Of a DNA stretch of 64,000 bases, positions 42,239-49,793 are shown piece after piece (the first letter of the stretch is position 1; every line of letters starts with the position of its first letter). Made by a program: the position numbers and the translations under genes. The stretch lies in contig NZ_QFRX01000001.1 of assembly GCF_003143935.1 (NCBI RefSeq), forward strand, positions 5,117,327 to 5,181,326, in the 5' to 3' direction. The notes below the pieces were generated by a model. The model was not told the DNA's origin and ran no database searches. It saw nothing but the letters and a program-made list of their open reading frames with translations. This DNA comes from Streptomyces sp. Act143 (GTDB taxonomy: Bacteria; Actinomycetota; Actinomycetes; Streptomycetales; Streptomycetaceae).

Positions 42239-44102
42239 GGGCGGCGCCCACGGCCAGCAGGACGCCGGCGATCGTGCCCAGCAGCAGGGTGTGGTCGCCG
42301 GCTCCGGTGTCCGGCAGGTGCGGGGGGTGCGAGTTCGAGGGCGTGGGTCCCGGTGCCGGGTCCGTCGGGGACGGCGTCGGCGTCGCGGTGGGCGTCGGGG
42401 TGGGGGTCGGTGTGGGTGTCGGTGTGGGTGTCGGTGTGGGTGTCGGGGTGGGTGGGGGTGTCGGGTCCGGGGCGGTCACCCAGCGGTTGGTGACGATGCA
42501 GTCCACGCCGGTCGCGGGCACGGTCACCGGGAAGGACACCGCACCCGCCGACTCCGTCGCCGCCACCTCCGTACCGTCGCACTCGGCGCGGACGAACTCC
42601 CAGGAGCCCTCGTCGGTGGCGGCGGGCAGCGTCTCGGTGACGGTGTGGTCGCCGACGGCCAGTTCGTGCCAGGCCAGGTCGACCGGGGTGTCCTCGGCGG
42701 TCGTGGTGGCCGAGCCGAGTGCGGTGCCGTTCTCGTCGGTGAAGGGGAACGGGCCGCCGGTGCCGCCGACCGTCCGCTTGTGCAGGGCGAGCGTGCCGAC
42801 GGCCGCGGTGGTCGTCGGGGCGTCGGTGTAGACGCAGGTCACGGTGTCGCCGGCGGCGAGGTCGACGCTCGCGGTGCCGTCGGCGCGTGTGCTGGTGGTG
42901 CTGGTGCCCTCGGCCGACTCGCAGACCAGGTTCACCAGCCGCCAGCCCTCGGGGACGGTCTCGCCGAACGACCAGGGCTCGTCGCCCGTGCCCTTGGTGG
43001 CGGCACGGCGGAAGGACTGCTGCGCGGGCGCCCCGTCCGTCACGGCGAGCTCGAAGCTCTTGTCCTCGGTGTAGGAGATGGAACCGGTGAAGGGGAACGT
43101 CTCGGTCGCGTCGCTGCCCTCGACCTGTTTGCGGACGACGACAGTTCCCGCCGCGGCGCTCGCCTTCACCGTGTAGTAGAAGCAGAAGACATGCCGGTGG
43201 CCGGTCGGGTAGGCGGCCCGGTCCACGTTGTCGTTGCGCTGGTGGTCGACCGCGCAGCGCAGCGCGCCGAAGGCGTAGGTGTCGCCGAAGGCGGCGGTGT
43301 TCAGCGGGTCGGTGGGGGTGCCGCCCTGGATCTGGAGGCGGCGGTTGGCCGCCAGGGTCGCGTCCGTCGTGCCGAGTACGACGGTGACGGCGCCGGCCAG
43401 GGTCCGGCCGGTCGGGTCGCCCTGACTGTCCAGCAGCGGGGTCGAGGCCGCGGTGACGGGCTGGACGCCGGAGTCGCTGGGGACGACCGTGGACAGTCCG
43501 CCGACCTCGCCGCCGATGCCCCGGCCGAGGGTGAACCGCCAGCCGGCCAGGGGGCGGCAGCGGGGGTCGTTCGCCTCCTCGACGGCCGCGTCGACCGGGT
43601 CGCCGACCGCGTACACCGAGTCCTTGCCCAGGTCCCGGAGGGACTGCTGGTTATTGTCCCGGGCGTTGTTGGCCATGATGTCGGTGTACTCGTCGCATTC
43701 GCGGGCGGCGAGGGTGAGCCGCAGGCCATCGGCGCGACGGCGGGGTGCCGGGGGCTCGGGGGAGGCCGGGGGCGCCGGTTTGCCGGTGGGGGCCGCGGTG
43801 CCGGCCGGCAAGGCGGGGGCCGCGGGGGGCGGGGCCGAGGAAGGGGACGCGGACGCGGAGGCCGGTGCCGCGGGTGACGCCGGGGCCAGGGCCGCGGCGG
43901 TGGCCGTCGGGGATGCGGACCCCGTGGGGGACACGGACTCCGTGGGGGACGCGGCAGCCGTCGGTCCGGTTGCCGTCGGTTGGCTCACCGTCGGTTCGCT
44001 CGCCGTCGGTTCGCTTGCCGTCGGTCCCTGCACTCCCAGCGCGAAGGCGGCCGCCAGCACCAGCGCGGCCACGTACAGCGGTCTCGGTCGTCGTCTTGTC
44101 AC
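42189..44102 (-). CDS. LPxTG cell-wall-anchored surface protein with prealbumin-like domains
   Basis: 637-aa exported protein. A signal peptide (RPRPLYVAALVLAAAFALGV) precedes a Pro/Thr/Ser/Ala-rich stalk. A globular N domain follows (about 125-330; ANNARDNNQQSLRDLGK, GTTDATLAANRRLQIQG; TQA/adhesin-like). Two prealbumin-like (SpaA/DUF5979) repeats (TVVVRKQVEGSDATETFPFTG and TLALHKRTVGGTGGPFPFTD) come next, then a (Thr-Pro)n wall-spanning region, and finally LPDTG, a membrane helix and a basic tail. It is therefore a class E or similar sortase substrate. The GTG at 44102 is used; the Shine-Dalgarno is weak. A 12-bp tandem repeat (42409-42444) encodes part of the TP stretch. No sortase gene is in the window. 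Confidence 0.88.
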   Translation of the reverse strand: MTRRRPRPLYVAALVLAAAFALGVQGPTASEPTASEPTVSQPTATGPTAAASPTESVSPTGSASPTATAAALAPASPAAPASASASPSSAPPPAAPALPAGTAAPTGKPAPPASPEPPAPRRRADGLRLTLAARECDEYTDIMANNARDNNQQSLRDLGKDSVYAVGDPVDAAVEEANDPRCRPLAGWRFTLGRGIGGEVGGLSTVVPSDSGVQPVTAASTPLLDSQGDPTGRTLAGAVTVVLGTTDATLAANRRLQIQGGTPTDPLNTAAFGDTYAFGALRCAVDHQRNDNVDRAAYPTGHRHVFCFYYTVKASAAAGTVVVRKQVEGSDATETFPFTGSISYTEDKSFELAVTDGAPAQQSFRRAATKGTGDEPWSFGETVPEGWRLVNLVCESAEGTSTTSTRADGTASVDLAAGDTVTCVYTDAPTTTAAVGTLALHKRTVGGTGGPFPFTDENGTALGSATTTAEDTPVDLAWHELAVGDHTVTETLPAATDEGSWEFVRAECDGTEVAATESAGAVSFPVTVPATGVDCIVTNRWVTAPDPTPPPTPTPTPTPTPTPTPTPTPTPTATPTPSPTDPAPGPTPSNSHPPHLPDTGAGDHTLLLGTIAGVLLAVGAALTATFRRSSRPGRRPS

Positions 44103-44179
44103 ACCGCAGAGCGTGCGAGGCGGCGCGGCCCGGGAGCGGTACGCCACTCCCGGACCAGACGCATGATCAACCGATCGTC

Positions 44180-44782
44180 CTACAGGCCCAGCGACAGGTA
44201 CGTCGCGTCCAGCTCCGCCACGTCCAGCCCCGCCGCCTGACGGACCATGCGGATCGCGCGGTAGATCTGGTTGATGTGGGCGATGTCGTGGCCGACGACC
44301 TTCTTGATCATGACCTCCATGGTCTCGCCGCCCTGCTCGCCGTGGTGGCCGGTGCGCTGCCAGTCCTCCGGGGACAGCCCCGCGAGCAGCGCCACGTTCG
44401 AGGCGCGCAGCCCGGTCCACGCGTCGAGCATCTGACGGAACGGCAGGCGGGGCAGCGGGGCCCACTTCTCCTCGTCGTACCCGGGGTAGACCGGGGCGTC
44501 CTCGGTGGCGACCAGCCGCCAGCGGAAGCCGTAGACGATGTCGACGTCGAAGAGGTGCCCGACGGTGAACGCGGCCGGCCACTCGCCCTCCTCCGGGACC
44601 GTCTCGGCGAGCTCGGTCGGCAGGTCGGCGAAGAGCCGTGCGGCCCACACCGGGGTCTTGGCGAGGACGTCGAACGGGTCGCGCTCGGCGGCGACTTCGA
44701 GGAGGGCGGTGACGTAGGCGGCGGGGTCCTCGGTGGCGGAGGGGATGTCGATGCGGGGAACGTCGGTGTCGGTGACGGTCAT
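44180..44782 (-). CDS. DinB / MDMPI-like helical-bundle protein
   Basis: 200-aa protein of the DinB-like fold. Three metal-ligand candidates are the His of TVGHLFDVDIVYGFRWR, the His pair in KKVVGHDIAHINQIYRAI and nearby acidic residues. The C-terminal HDIAHINQI is the usual DinB motif. It is last gene of the minus-strand operon of two MFS transporters (37-bp gap to MFS). In this setting a thiol-transfer or resistance role is conceivable, but not shown by sequence. Confidence 0.8.
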   Translation of the reverse strand: MTVTDTDVPRIDIPSATEDPAAYVTALLEVAAERDPFDVLAKTPVWAARLFADLPTELAETVPEEGEWPAAFTVGHLFDVDIVYGFRWRLVATEDAPVYPGYDEEKWAPLPRLPFRQMLDAWTGLRASNVALLAGLSPEDWQRTGHHGEQGGETMEVMIKKVVGHDIAHINQIYRAIRMVRQAAGLDVAELDATYLSLGL

Positions 44783-44819
44783 CGGGATCTCTCAGGTGTG
44801 AAGGGATGGGTACGGAAGG

Positions 44820-46061
44820 TCAGTTGGTGGCGGCGGCCACGGGCTCGGACGTCTCCGTCGCCGGTGCCTCGGTCTGCCGTGCGCCCGGCTTGGCGCCCAG
44901 CACCAGGACCGCGCCGAGGGCGGCGACGGCGGCGCAGACGGTCCAGTGCAGCGGGGCGTTGATGCCGTAGAGCAGGCCGCCGACGGCCGGGCCGAGGGTG
45001 CCGCCGAGGGTGTGGGCGAGGCCCTCGGCACCCTGGTAGCGCCCGCGCAGGTGGGCCGGGGAGAACTCGGCCGGGTAGGCGTTGGCGATCGGGGTGTAGA
45101 TCGTCTCGGCGACCGTCCACAGCACGACCGTCAGGGCCAGCAGCCACACCGCGTTCATCGCGCCCGTCAGGCCCATGCCGGCGCCGAGCAGCAGCAGGCC
45201 GAGGGCGATGACGCGGCGCGGGTCGCGGCGCTCGGTGTGCCGGGTCAGGGGCAGCTCGATGACCACGCACAGCAGGGCGTTGAGGCCGAGCAGGAGGCCG
45301 TAGACGGTGTTGGAGAAGCCGGCGTCGGTGACGTGCAGGGGGAGGGTCGCGGTGGTCTGGCCGTAGACGAAGGTGGCCGCGACCATCGACAGCAGGAACA
45401 GGACGTACGGGCGGTCGGTGAAGACCTCGCGGTAGCCGCCCTTGCCCGCCGCCTCGGCGGCGGTGACCGGGGCCTGGGCCGGGCGGCCGGCCGGCAGGAG
45501 CAGCAGGGCCAGGGTGCCGAAGGCGAGGGAGAACAGGGCGTCGCCCGCGAAGACGTACGTGTAGGAGTGGCCGCTGAGGAGGCCGCCGACCAGCGGGCCG
45601 ACCGCCATGCCGACGTTGACGGCGAGTCGCAGCACCGCGAACGCCATGACCCGCTGTTCGCCGTCGACCACGTCGACGAGCAGCGCGCCGGCCGCCGGGC
45701 GGTACAGCTGGGCGAAGACGCCGACCAGGCAGACCAGGGCGGTCGTGGTGATCAGGCCGTCGGTGAAGGGGACCGTGGCGGTGGCCGCCGCCGAGCCGAA
45801 CATCGACACCGCGATCGCGCTGCGCCGGCCGAACTTGTCGGCGACCGTGCCGCCGATCATGTTGCCGACGAAGGTGCCGAGGCCGACGGCGGCGACCGCG
45901 AGGCCCGCCTGGGCGGTGGAGTAGCCGCGGGAGACGAGGAAGAGCACGAGGAAGACGTTGAGGAAGTTCCCGAACTTGATCAGGAACATGCCCGCGAAGA
46001 TCACCCAGGCGCTGCGGGGCAGCTGGCGCAGGCGTCGGTGCAGGGGGGCGGTGTCCGCCAT
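44820..46061 (-). CDS. MFS transporter (drug-efflux-like), first of two
   Basis: 413-aa major facilitator with about twelve helices. FLIKFGNFLNVFLVLFLVSRGYS and the loop IGGTVADKFGRRSAIAVSMFG (family motif A) place it in the MdtH/YttB-type drug:H+ antiporter group. The C-terminal tail is Ala/Thr/Glu-rich. AAGGAG lies seven bases before the ATG at 46061, overlapping the end of the preceding mini-MFS gene, so the two are coupled. As part of the divergent arm of the biosynthetic locus, it is a likely product exporter. Confidence 0.92.
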   Translation of the reverse strand: MADTAPLHRRLRQLPRSAWVIFAGMFLIKFGNFLNVFLVLFLVSRGYSTAQAGLAVAAVGLGTFVGNMIGGTVADKFGRRSAIAVSMFGSAAATATVPFTDGLITTTALVCLVGVFAQLYRPAAGALLVDVVDGEQRVMAFAVLRLAVNVGMAVGPLVGGLLSGHSYTYVFAGDALFSLAFGTLALLLLPAGRPAQAPVTAAEAAGKGGYREVFTDRPYVLFLLSMVAATFVYGQTTATLPLHVTDAGFSNTVYGLLLGLNALLCVVIELPLTRHTERRDPRRVIALGLLLLGAGMGLTGAMNAVWLLALTVVLWTVAETIYTPIANAYPAEFSPAHLRGRYQGAEGLAHTLGGTLGPAVGGLLYGINAPLHWTVCAAVAALGAVLVLGAKPGARQTEAPATETSEPVAAATN

Positions 46062-46074
46062 GGGGGTGGCTCCT

Positions 46075-46344
46075 TCAGGAGGGGAGATCGGAAGGGGTGT
46101 CGGCCGACCGCGGCACGCCGCGCGCCGTCACCAGCGCGCAGACCACCAGTCCGTAGGCCGCGGCGGTGGTGACGGCGAAGAACGTGGCCGCCCGGTCGAC
46201 GGCGGCGCCGGGGCCTTCGGTGATGTCTCCCGTGGGCACGAAGTAGGTCTCGAGGGTGATCTTCAGTGCCGTTCCGATGAGGGTGAGCAGGAAGGCGGCG
46301 GTGGTCACCACCAGGAGGAACGGGCGCGTGCGGGGCTCATGCAT
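46075..46344 (-). CDS. MFS-derived mini-protein (two helices)
   Basis: 89-aa membrane protein similar over its first 70 residues to the N terminus of the neighbouring MFS protein (46491-47777). Shared features are LLLV...AAFLLTL-G-ALK-T...YFVP and ATTLFAVT/ATFFAVT. After the second helix (AAAYGLVVCALVTARG) it ends in a polar tail, where the full transporter continues with ten more helices. It is therefore a shortened duplicate. Codon usage is still coding-like and the frame is intact with a gene coupled 13 bp downstream, so it may be a retained small subunit rather than debris. Confidence 0.75.
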   Translation of the reverse strand: MHEPRTRPFLLVVTTAAFLLTLIGTALKITLETYFVPTGDITEGPGAAVDRAATFFAVTTAAAYGLVVCALVTARGVPRSADTPSDLPS

Positions 46345-46403
46345 GGCAGGGCGGTCCTTGGGGCGGGCGGGGCGGAGCCCGAGACGGGAGACGTGCGGCG
46401 GGA

Positions 46404-46479
46404 GCGGTAAGGGGGATCAGAGGGGGAGCCGTGCGGCGAGGGCGGTAAGGGGGATCAGAGGGGGAGCCGTGCGGCGAGG
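46404..46479. repeat. Perfect 38-bp tandem duplication
   Basis: Two identical 38-bp units, 46404-46441 and 46442-46479 (each beginning GCGGTAAGGGGGATCAGAGG), lie in the 146-bp gap between the two related MFS reading frames. The identity shows a recent event. It lengthens the spacer within the minus-strand operon. Confidence 0.95.
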
Positions 46480-46490
46480 GCGGCGCAGTG

Positions 46491-47777
46491 TCAGCCGGCG
46501 GGGGCCAACTCCTTCTGCTCGGCCGGGGCTTCGGACGCCGCCGGGGCTTCCGCCGCCGGAACCCGGCTGGCCAGCACCAGGACGCAGGCCGCCGCCGCGA
46601 GGGCCGCGCAGCCGAGGGTCACCGGCGTGTAGCTGTGCGTCGAGTCGGCCATCTGGGCGCCGAGTTCGCTGGTGAGGGCGGTGCCGAGGGCGTGGACGGT
46701 CCACACCAGGCCCATGCCGAAGCCGCGCACCTCGACGGGGAGGACCCGGGCCGCCCACATGGTGGTGGCGATGACGGTGGCCAGGTAGCTGATGCCGAAG
46801 ACGATGCCGAAGGCGATCGCGACCGTGCCGGTCGGGGTGAGGGCGACCAGCAGCATCGCCACGCCGCGCACCGCGTACGCGCTCACCAGCACCGCCTTGA
46901 TCCGGCCCCGGTCGCACAGCCAGCCCGCCAGCAGACCGCCCGCGATCTCGAAGACGCCGAGCAGGGCGACGGCGGTGGAGGAGACGGTGTGGCCCAGGCC
47001 GTGGTCGTGCATCAGCGGGATGAAGTGCACGTCGATGAAGGCCATCGTGGCCCCGCACGCGAACATGGCCAGCGCGAGGCGGCGCAGGTCGCCGTTGCGG
47101 GCGGTCAGCCGGAACCGCGCGGCGAAGGAGAGGCGGACCGGCTCCTCCGTCTGCTGCGCGGAAGCCTCCTCGTCCGCGTCCGCGGACGTCACCTTCCCCG
47201 ACGCCCGCGCCACCAGCAGTGCCACCGGTGCCAGCACGAACAGGAAGGCGAGACCGACCACGAGCAGGACGTGCTGCCAGCTCGCCCAGGTGCCGAGCCA
47301 GGACCACAGCGGCACCAGGACCACGAAGCCGACAGCCGCGCCGTTGGTGAGCAGCGCGTACATCAGGCCCTTGCGGCCGTCGCGGAAGAGCTCGTCGACG
47401 AGGACGCCGAGGGGTACGTACGACAGCATCGTGGAGGCCAGCGCGGCGACGACGGCGTACACCGCGACGAACAGCCACAGCCGGCCGGCGAGCGCGCAGC
47501 CGACGAGGGCCGCGCCGGACAGGGCGGTGCCGACGGCGAGGGTGGCGGCGCCGCCGATGCGGTCGGCGATCGCGCCGACCAGCGGGGAGGCCACCGCGAC
47601 GGTGACGGCGAAGAGGGTGGTCGCCCAGGCGAGGGCGCCGCGGGAGCCGCCGAAGGTGTCGGCCATCGGCACGAAGTAGACCTGGACGGTGTTCTTCAGC
47701 GCCGAACCGGCGAGGGTGAGCAGGAAGGCCGCGGCGCTCAGCACCAGCAGCAGGGCCCGGACATGGGGCTTAGACAT
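46491..47777 (-). CDS. MFS transporter (OFA/monocarboxylate-like), second
   Basis: 428-aa major facilitator with about twelve helices. SALKNTVQVYFVPMADTFG...ATTLFAVTVAVASPLVGAIADRIGG carries helices 1-2 with motif A, and the late motif FGISYLATVIATTMWAARVLPVEVRGFGMGLVWTVH is typical of the MCT/OFA-like actinobacterial group. The ATG at 47777 overlaps the DUF3291 gene by 8 bp. The next gene downstream (46075-46344) is a truncated relative. A role in product or precursor transport is inferred from context. Confidence 0.92.
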   Translation of the reverse strand: MSKPHVRALLLVLSAAAFLLTLAGSALKNTVQVYFVPMADTFGGSRGALAWATTLFAVTVAVASPLVGAIADRIGGAATLAVGTALSGAALVGCALAGRLWLFVAVYAVVAALASTMLSYVPLGVLVDELFRDGRKGLMYALLTNGAAVGFVVLVPLWSWLGTWASWQHVLLVVGLAFLFVLAPVALLVARASGKVTSADADEEASAQQTEEPVRLSFAARFRLTARNGDLRRLALAMFACGATMAFIDVHFIPLMHDHGLGHTVSSTAVALLGVFEIAGGLLAGWLCDRGRIKAVLVSAYAVRGVAMLLVALTPTGTVAIAFGIVFGISYLATVIATTMWAARVLPVEVRGFGMGLVWTVHALGTALTSELGAQMADSTHSYTPVTLGCAALAAAACVLVLASRVPAAEAPAASEAPAEQKELAPAG

Positions 47778-48306
47778 GGGTCACCTCGGGGGAGTGCGCG
47801 GCGGACTGGGGGCGGCCCTCGCAGTCGTAGGGCTGGCGGAAGTCGAAGGCGTGCGGGGTGGAGCCGTGCGTGTCGAGGTGCTCCAGACGCCGGCAGGCCT
47901 CGCTCCAGGTGGGGATCTCGGTGTCGGCCACCCACCAGGCCGCGTACAGCTTGTGGGGGATCTGCGCGAACCAGCGGCGGCGGTCGCGCAGCGCCTGCCG
48001 GTGCAGACCGCCGTACGCGTACGCCTTCACGGACGCGAGGTCGGTCCACAGCGAGAGGGTGGAGGCGCGGGTGTCGGTGTCGTCGGTGCGGCCGCCGGTG
48101 TAGAAGGAGGGCGCCTCGAATCGTCCCCAGTCGCCGTAGTCGCGGCCGAAATTCGTCCACTTCGTGTCGGCGACATCGATCGCGGTGGCGCGTGCGATGA
48201 AGCCGGGGCTGGTTTCGGAGGCGCCGAAGACCAGCGGCTCCAGTGCGTTGAAGTCCTCGTTCGACAGGTGCGGATACGGCTGTTTGAGCACGGCGAACGT
48301 GGTCAT
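47770..48306 (-). CDS. DUF3291 family protein
   Basis: 178-aa cytoplasmic protein of DUF3291 (dimeric alpha/beta barrel related to antibiotic biosynthesis monooxygenases). Conserved blocks: ETSPGFIARATAIDVAD, WTNFGRDYGDWGRFEAPSFY, STLSLWTDLASVKAYAYGGLH and HKLYAAWWVADTEIPTWSEA. The ATG at 48306 with AAGGA seven bases upstream is chosen; ATG at 48321 is possible. It is first gene of the minus-strand operon. The divergent operator array lies directly upstream. The reaction is unknown. Confidence 0.82.
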   Translation of the reverse strand: MTTFAVLKQPYPHLSNEDFNALEPLVFGASETSPGFIARATAIDVADTKWTNFGRDYGDWGRFEAPSFYTGGRTDDTDTRASTLSLWTDLASVKAYAYGGLHRQALRDRRRWFAQIPHKLYAAWWVADTEIPTWSEACRRLEHLDTHGSTPHAFDFRQPYDCEGRPQSAAHSPEVTHV

Positions 48307-48369
48307 GGCGATCCTTGGCATGGCCTCGATGTTCCCGGCCCGGCGACGGCTGGGGAAGGGGAACGGGCG

Positions 48370-48452
48370 GGCACCAAAGTGCGTGGCACAAAAGTGCCAG
48401 GGGGCCTTTTCCGAAGGGCCGCTGCGTCTTTTGTGCCGGGCATTCTTGTGCC
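48370..48452. promoter_or_regulatory. Divergent operator array: two pairs of GGCAC-N4-GTGCC sites
   Basis: Four related 14-mers lie in the 194-bp divergent promoter: GGCACCAAAGTGCG (48370), GGCACAAAAGTGCC (48385, a palindrome extending to TGGCACAAAAGTGCCA), GCGTCTTTTGTGCC (48424, reverse) and GGCATTCTTGTGCC (48439, reverse). Each pair is offset by 15 bp, and the two pairs are arranged symmetrically around about 48411. The same paired motif appears at 63254-63283. This fits a dimeric regulator binding both the export and the biosynthetic operon promoters. Confidence 0.85.
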
Positions 48453-48500
48453 AGTCGAAAAGTATTTTCCCGCCGGAATTCATGGCCCAGAGTTCTCGGC

Positions 48501-49793
48501 ATGACCCAGCAATCAACGACCTCGCGATCAACCGGTGCCCCCACGCTGCTCGTCGTGGGCGGACGGATCCAGACCCTGCGCAAGGCGGCCGCGCTCGGTG
48601 TCCGCTTCGTGCTGATCCAGCACCAGGACCACTTCGTGCCGGAGGCGGCCCAGCTCGCCGAGGCCGTGATCATCGCCGACTACACGGACTGGGAGACCAC
48701 CCGCCCGCTGGTCGAGGCCGCGCACACCGCGTACGGCTTCACGCGGGTCGTGTCGATCACCGAGCCGGGTCTGGTGCCGGCCGCGCGGATCAGCGACCAC
48801 CTGGGCCTCGGGGGGACCACCGAGCGCACCGCCGAACTCCTGCGGGACAAGCGGGCGATGCGCGATCTGCTGGCCGCGTCCCCGGACACCCGGGACCTGT
48901 CGGTCGCCGCCGCCGAGGTGACGTCCGCCGACGATCTGCTGGCCTTCGGCGCCGCGCACGGCTACCCGTTCGTGCTCAAGCCCGCCGACGCCACCGCGAG
49001 CCTCGGTGTCGAGCGCATCGACGGGCCCGAGCAGGCCGCCGCCGCGTGGGCCGGGGTGGAGGCGCTGCGGGCGCGCACCGATCTGCAGTGGGGGAACTTC
49101 TTCCACATCGAGCGCTTCCTCGTCGAGCAGTACATCTCCGGGCCCGAGTTCAGCGTGGAGTCCTTCTCCTTCGCGGGCCGGCACGTGGTCCTCGCGGTCA
49201 CGGAGAAGCTGACCGGCGGCGAGAACGGGTTCATCGAGTTCGGGCACGCGCTGCCGGCCCGGCTGACCCCCGAGCAGGAGCGGAGCGTGGAGGACACGGT
49301 CGCCCGGTTCCTCGACGCGCTCGGCCTCACCGACGGCGCCGCCCACACCGAGCTGCGGCTCACCCCCACCGGGCCGAAGATCATCGAGAGTCACAACCGC
49401 ATGGGCGGCGACCGCATCTTCGACCTGCTCGACGCCGCCTACGGCATCGACGTCGAAGAGTGGATCGTGGCCTGGCAGTTCGGGCTGATCCCGGCCCTGG
49501 ACGCCCGCCCGGTGCCCGAGCGCGCCGCCGCCACCCGCTTCCTGTCCGCCCGCCCCGGCACGGTCGTCGAGGTGCAGGGCGCCGAGGAGGCCAAGCAGCT
49601 GGCCGACGTCATCGACGTCGAGACCACCGTCAAGCCCGGCGACGTCCTGGGCGAGCTGCGCGGCAACTGGGACCGCGCCGGCCAGGTGCTGACCACCGGC
49701 CCCGACACCACGGCCGCGATCGCCACCGCCGAGGCCCTGCTGGAGCAGGTCACCGTCGTCACCGTCGAGCTGGCGCGGGAGGTCGCGGCATGA
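48501..49793 (+). CDS. ATP-grasp ligase 1
   Basis: 430-aa carboxylate-amine ligase of the ATP-grasp superfamily. The N-terminal preATP-grasp region (LLVVGGRIQTLRKAAALGVRF) is followed by the ATP-grasp fold with FVLKPADATASLGVERI (phosphate-binding loop), the adenine-contact EQYISGPEFSVESFSFAG and the metal site HTELRLTPTGPKIIESHNRMGGDRI. It activates a carboxylate as acyl phosphate for amide bond formation. The ATG is at 48501 at the head of the 12-gene operon. Its stop overlaps the second ATP-grasp gene by ATGA. The substrate is inferred to be an amino acid or pathway acid. Confidence 0.9.
   Translation: MTQQSTTSRSTGAPTLLVVGGRIQTLRKAAALGVRFVLIQHQDHFVPEAAQLAEAVIIADYTDWETTRPLVEAAHTAYGFTRVVSITEPGLVPAARISDHLGLGGTTERTAELLRDKRAMRDLLAASPDTRDLSVAAAEVTSADDLLAFGAAHGYPFVLKPADATASLGVERIDGPEQAAAAWAGVEALRARTDLQWGNFFHIERFLVEQYISGPEFSVESFSFAGRHVVLAVTEKLTGGENGFIEFGHALPARLTPEQERSVEDTVARFLDALGLTDGAAHTELRLTPTGPKIIESHNRMGGDRIFDLLDAAYGIDVEEWIVAWQFGLIPALDARPVPERAAATRFLSARPGTVVEVQGAEEAKQLADVIDVETTVKPGDVLGELRGNWDRAGQVLTTGPDTTAAIATAEALLEQVTVVTVELAREVAA

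Noticed and set aside
46404..46479. Attachment-site (att) duplication of a mobile element
   Set aside because: The two copies are contiguous with nothing between them and no integrase or tRNA gene is nearby.
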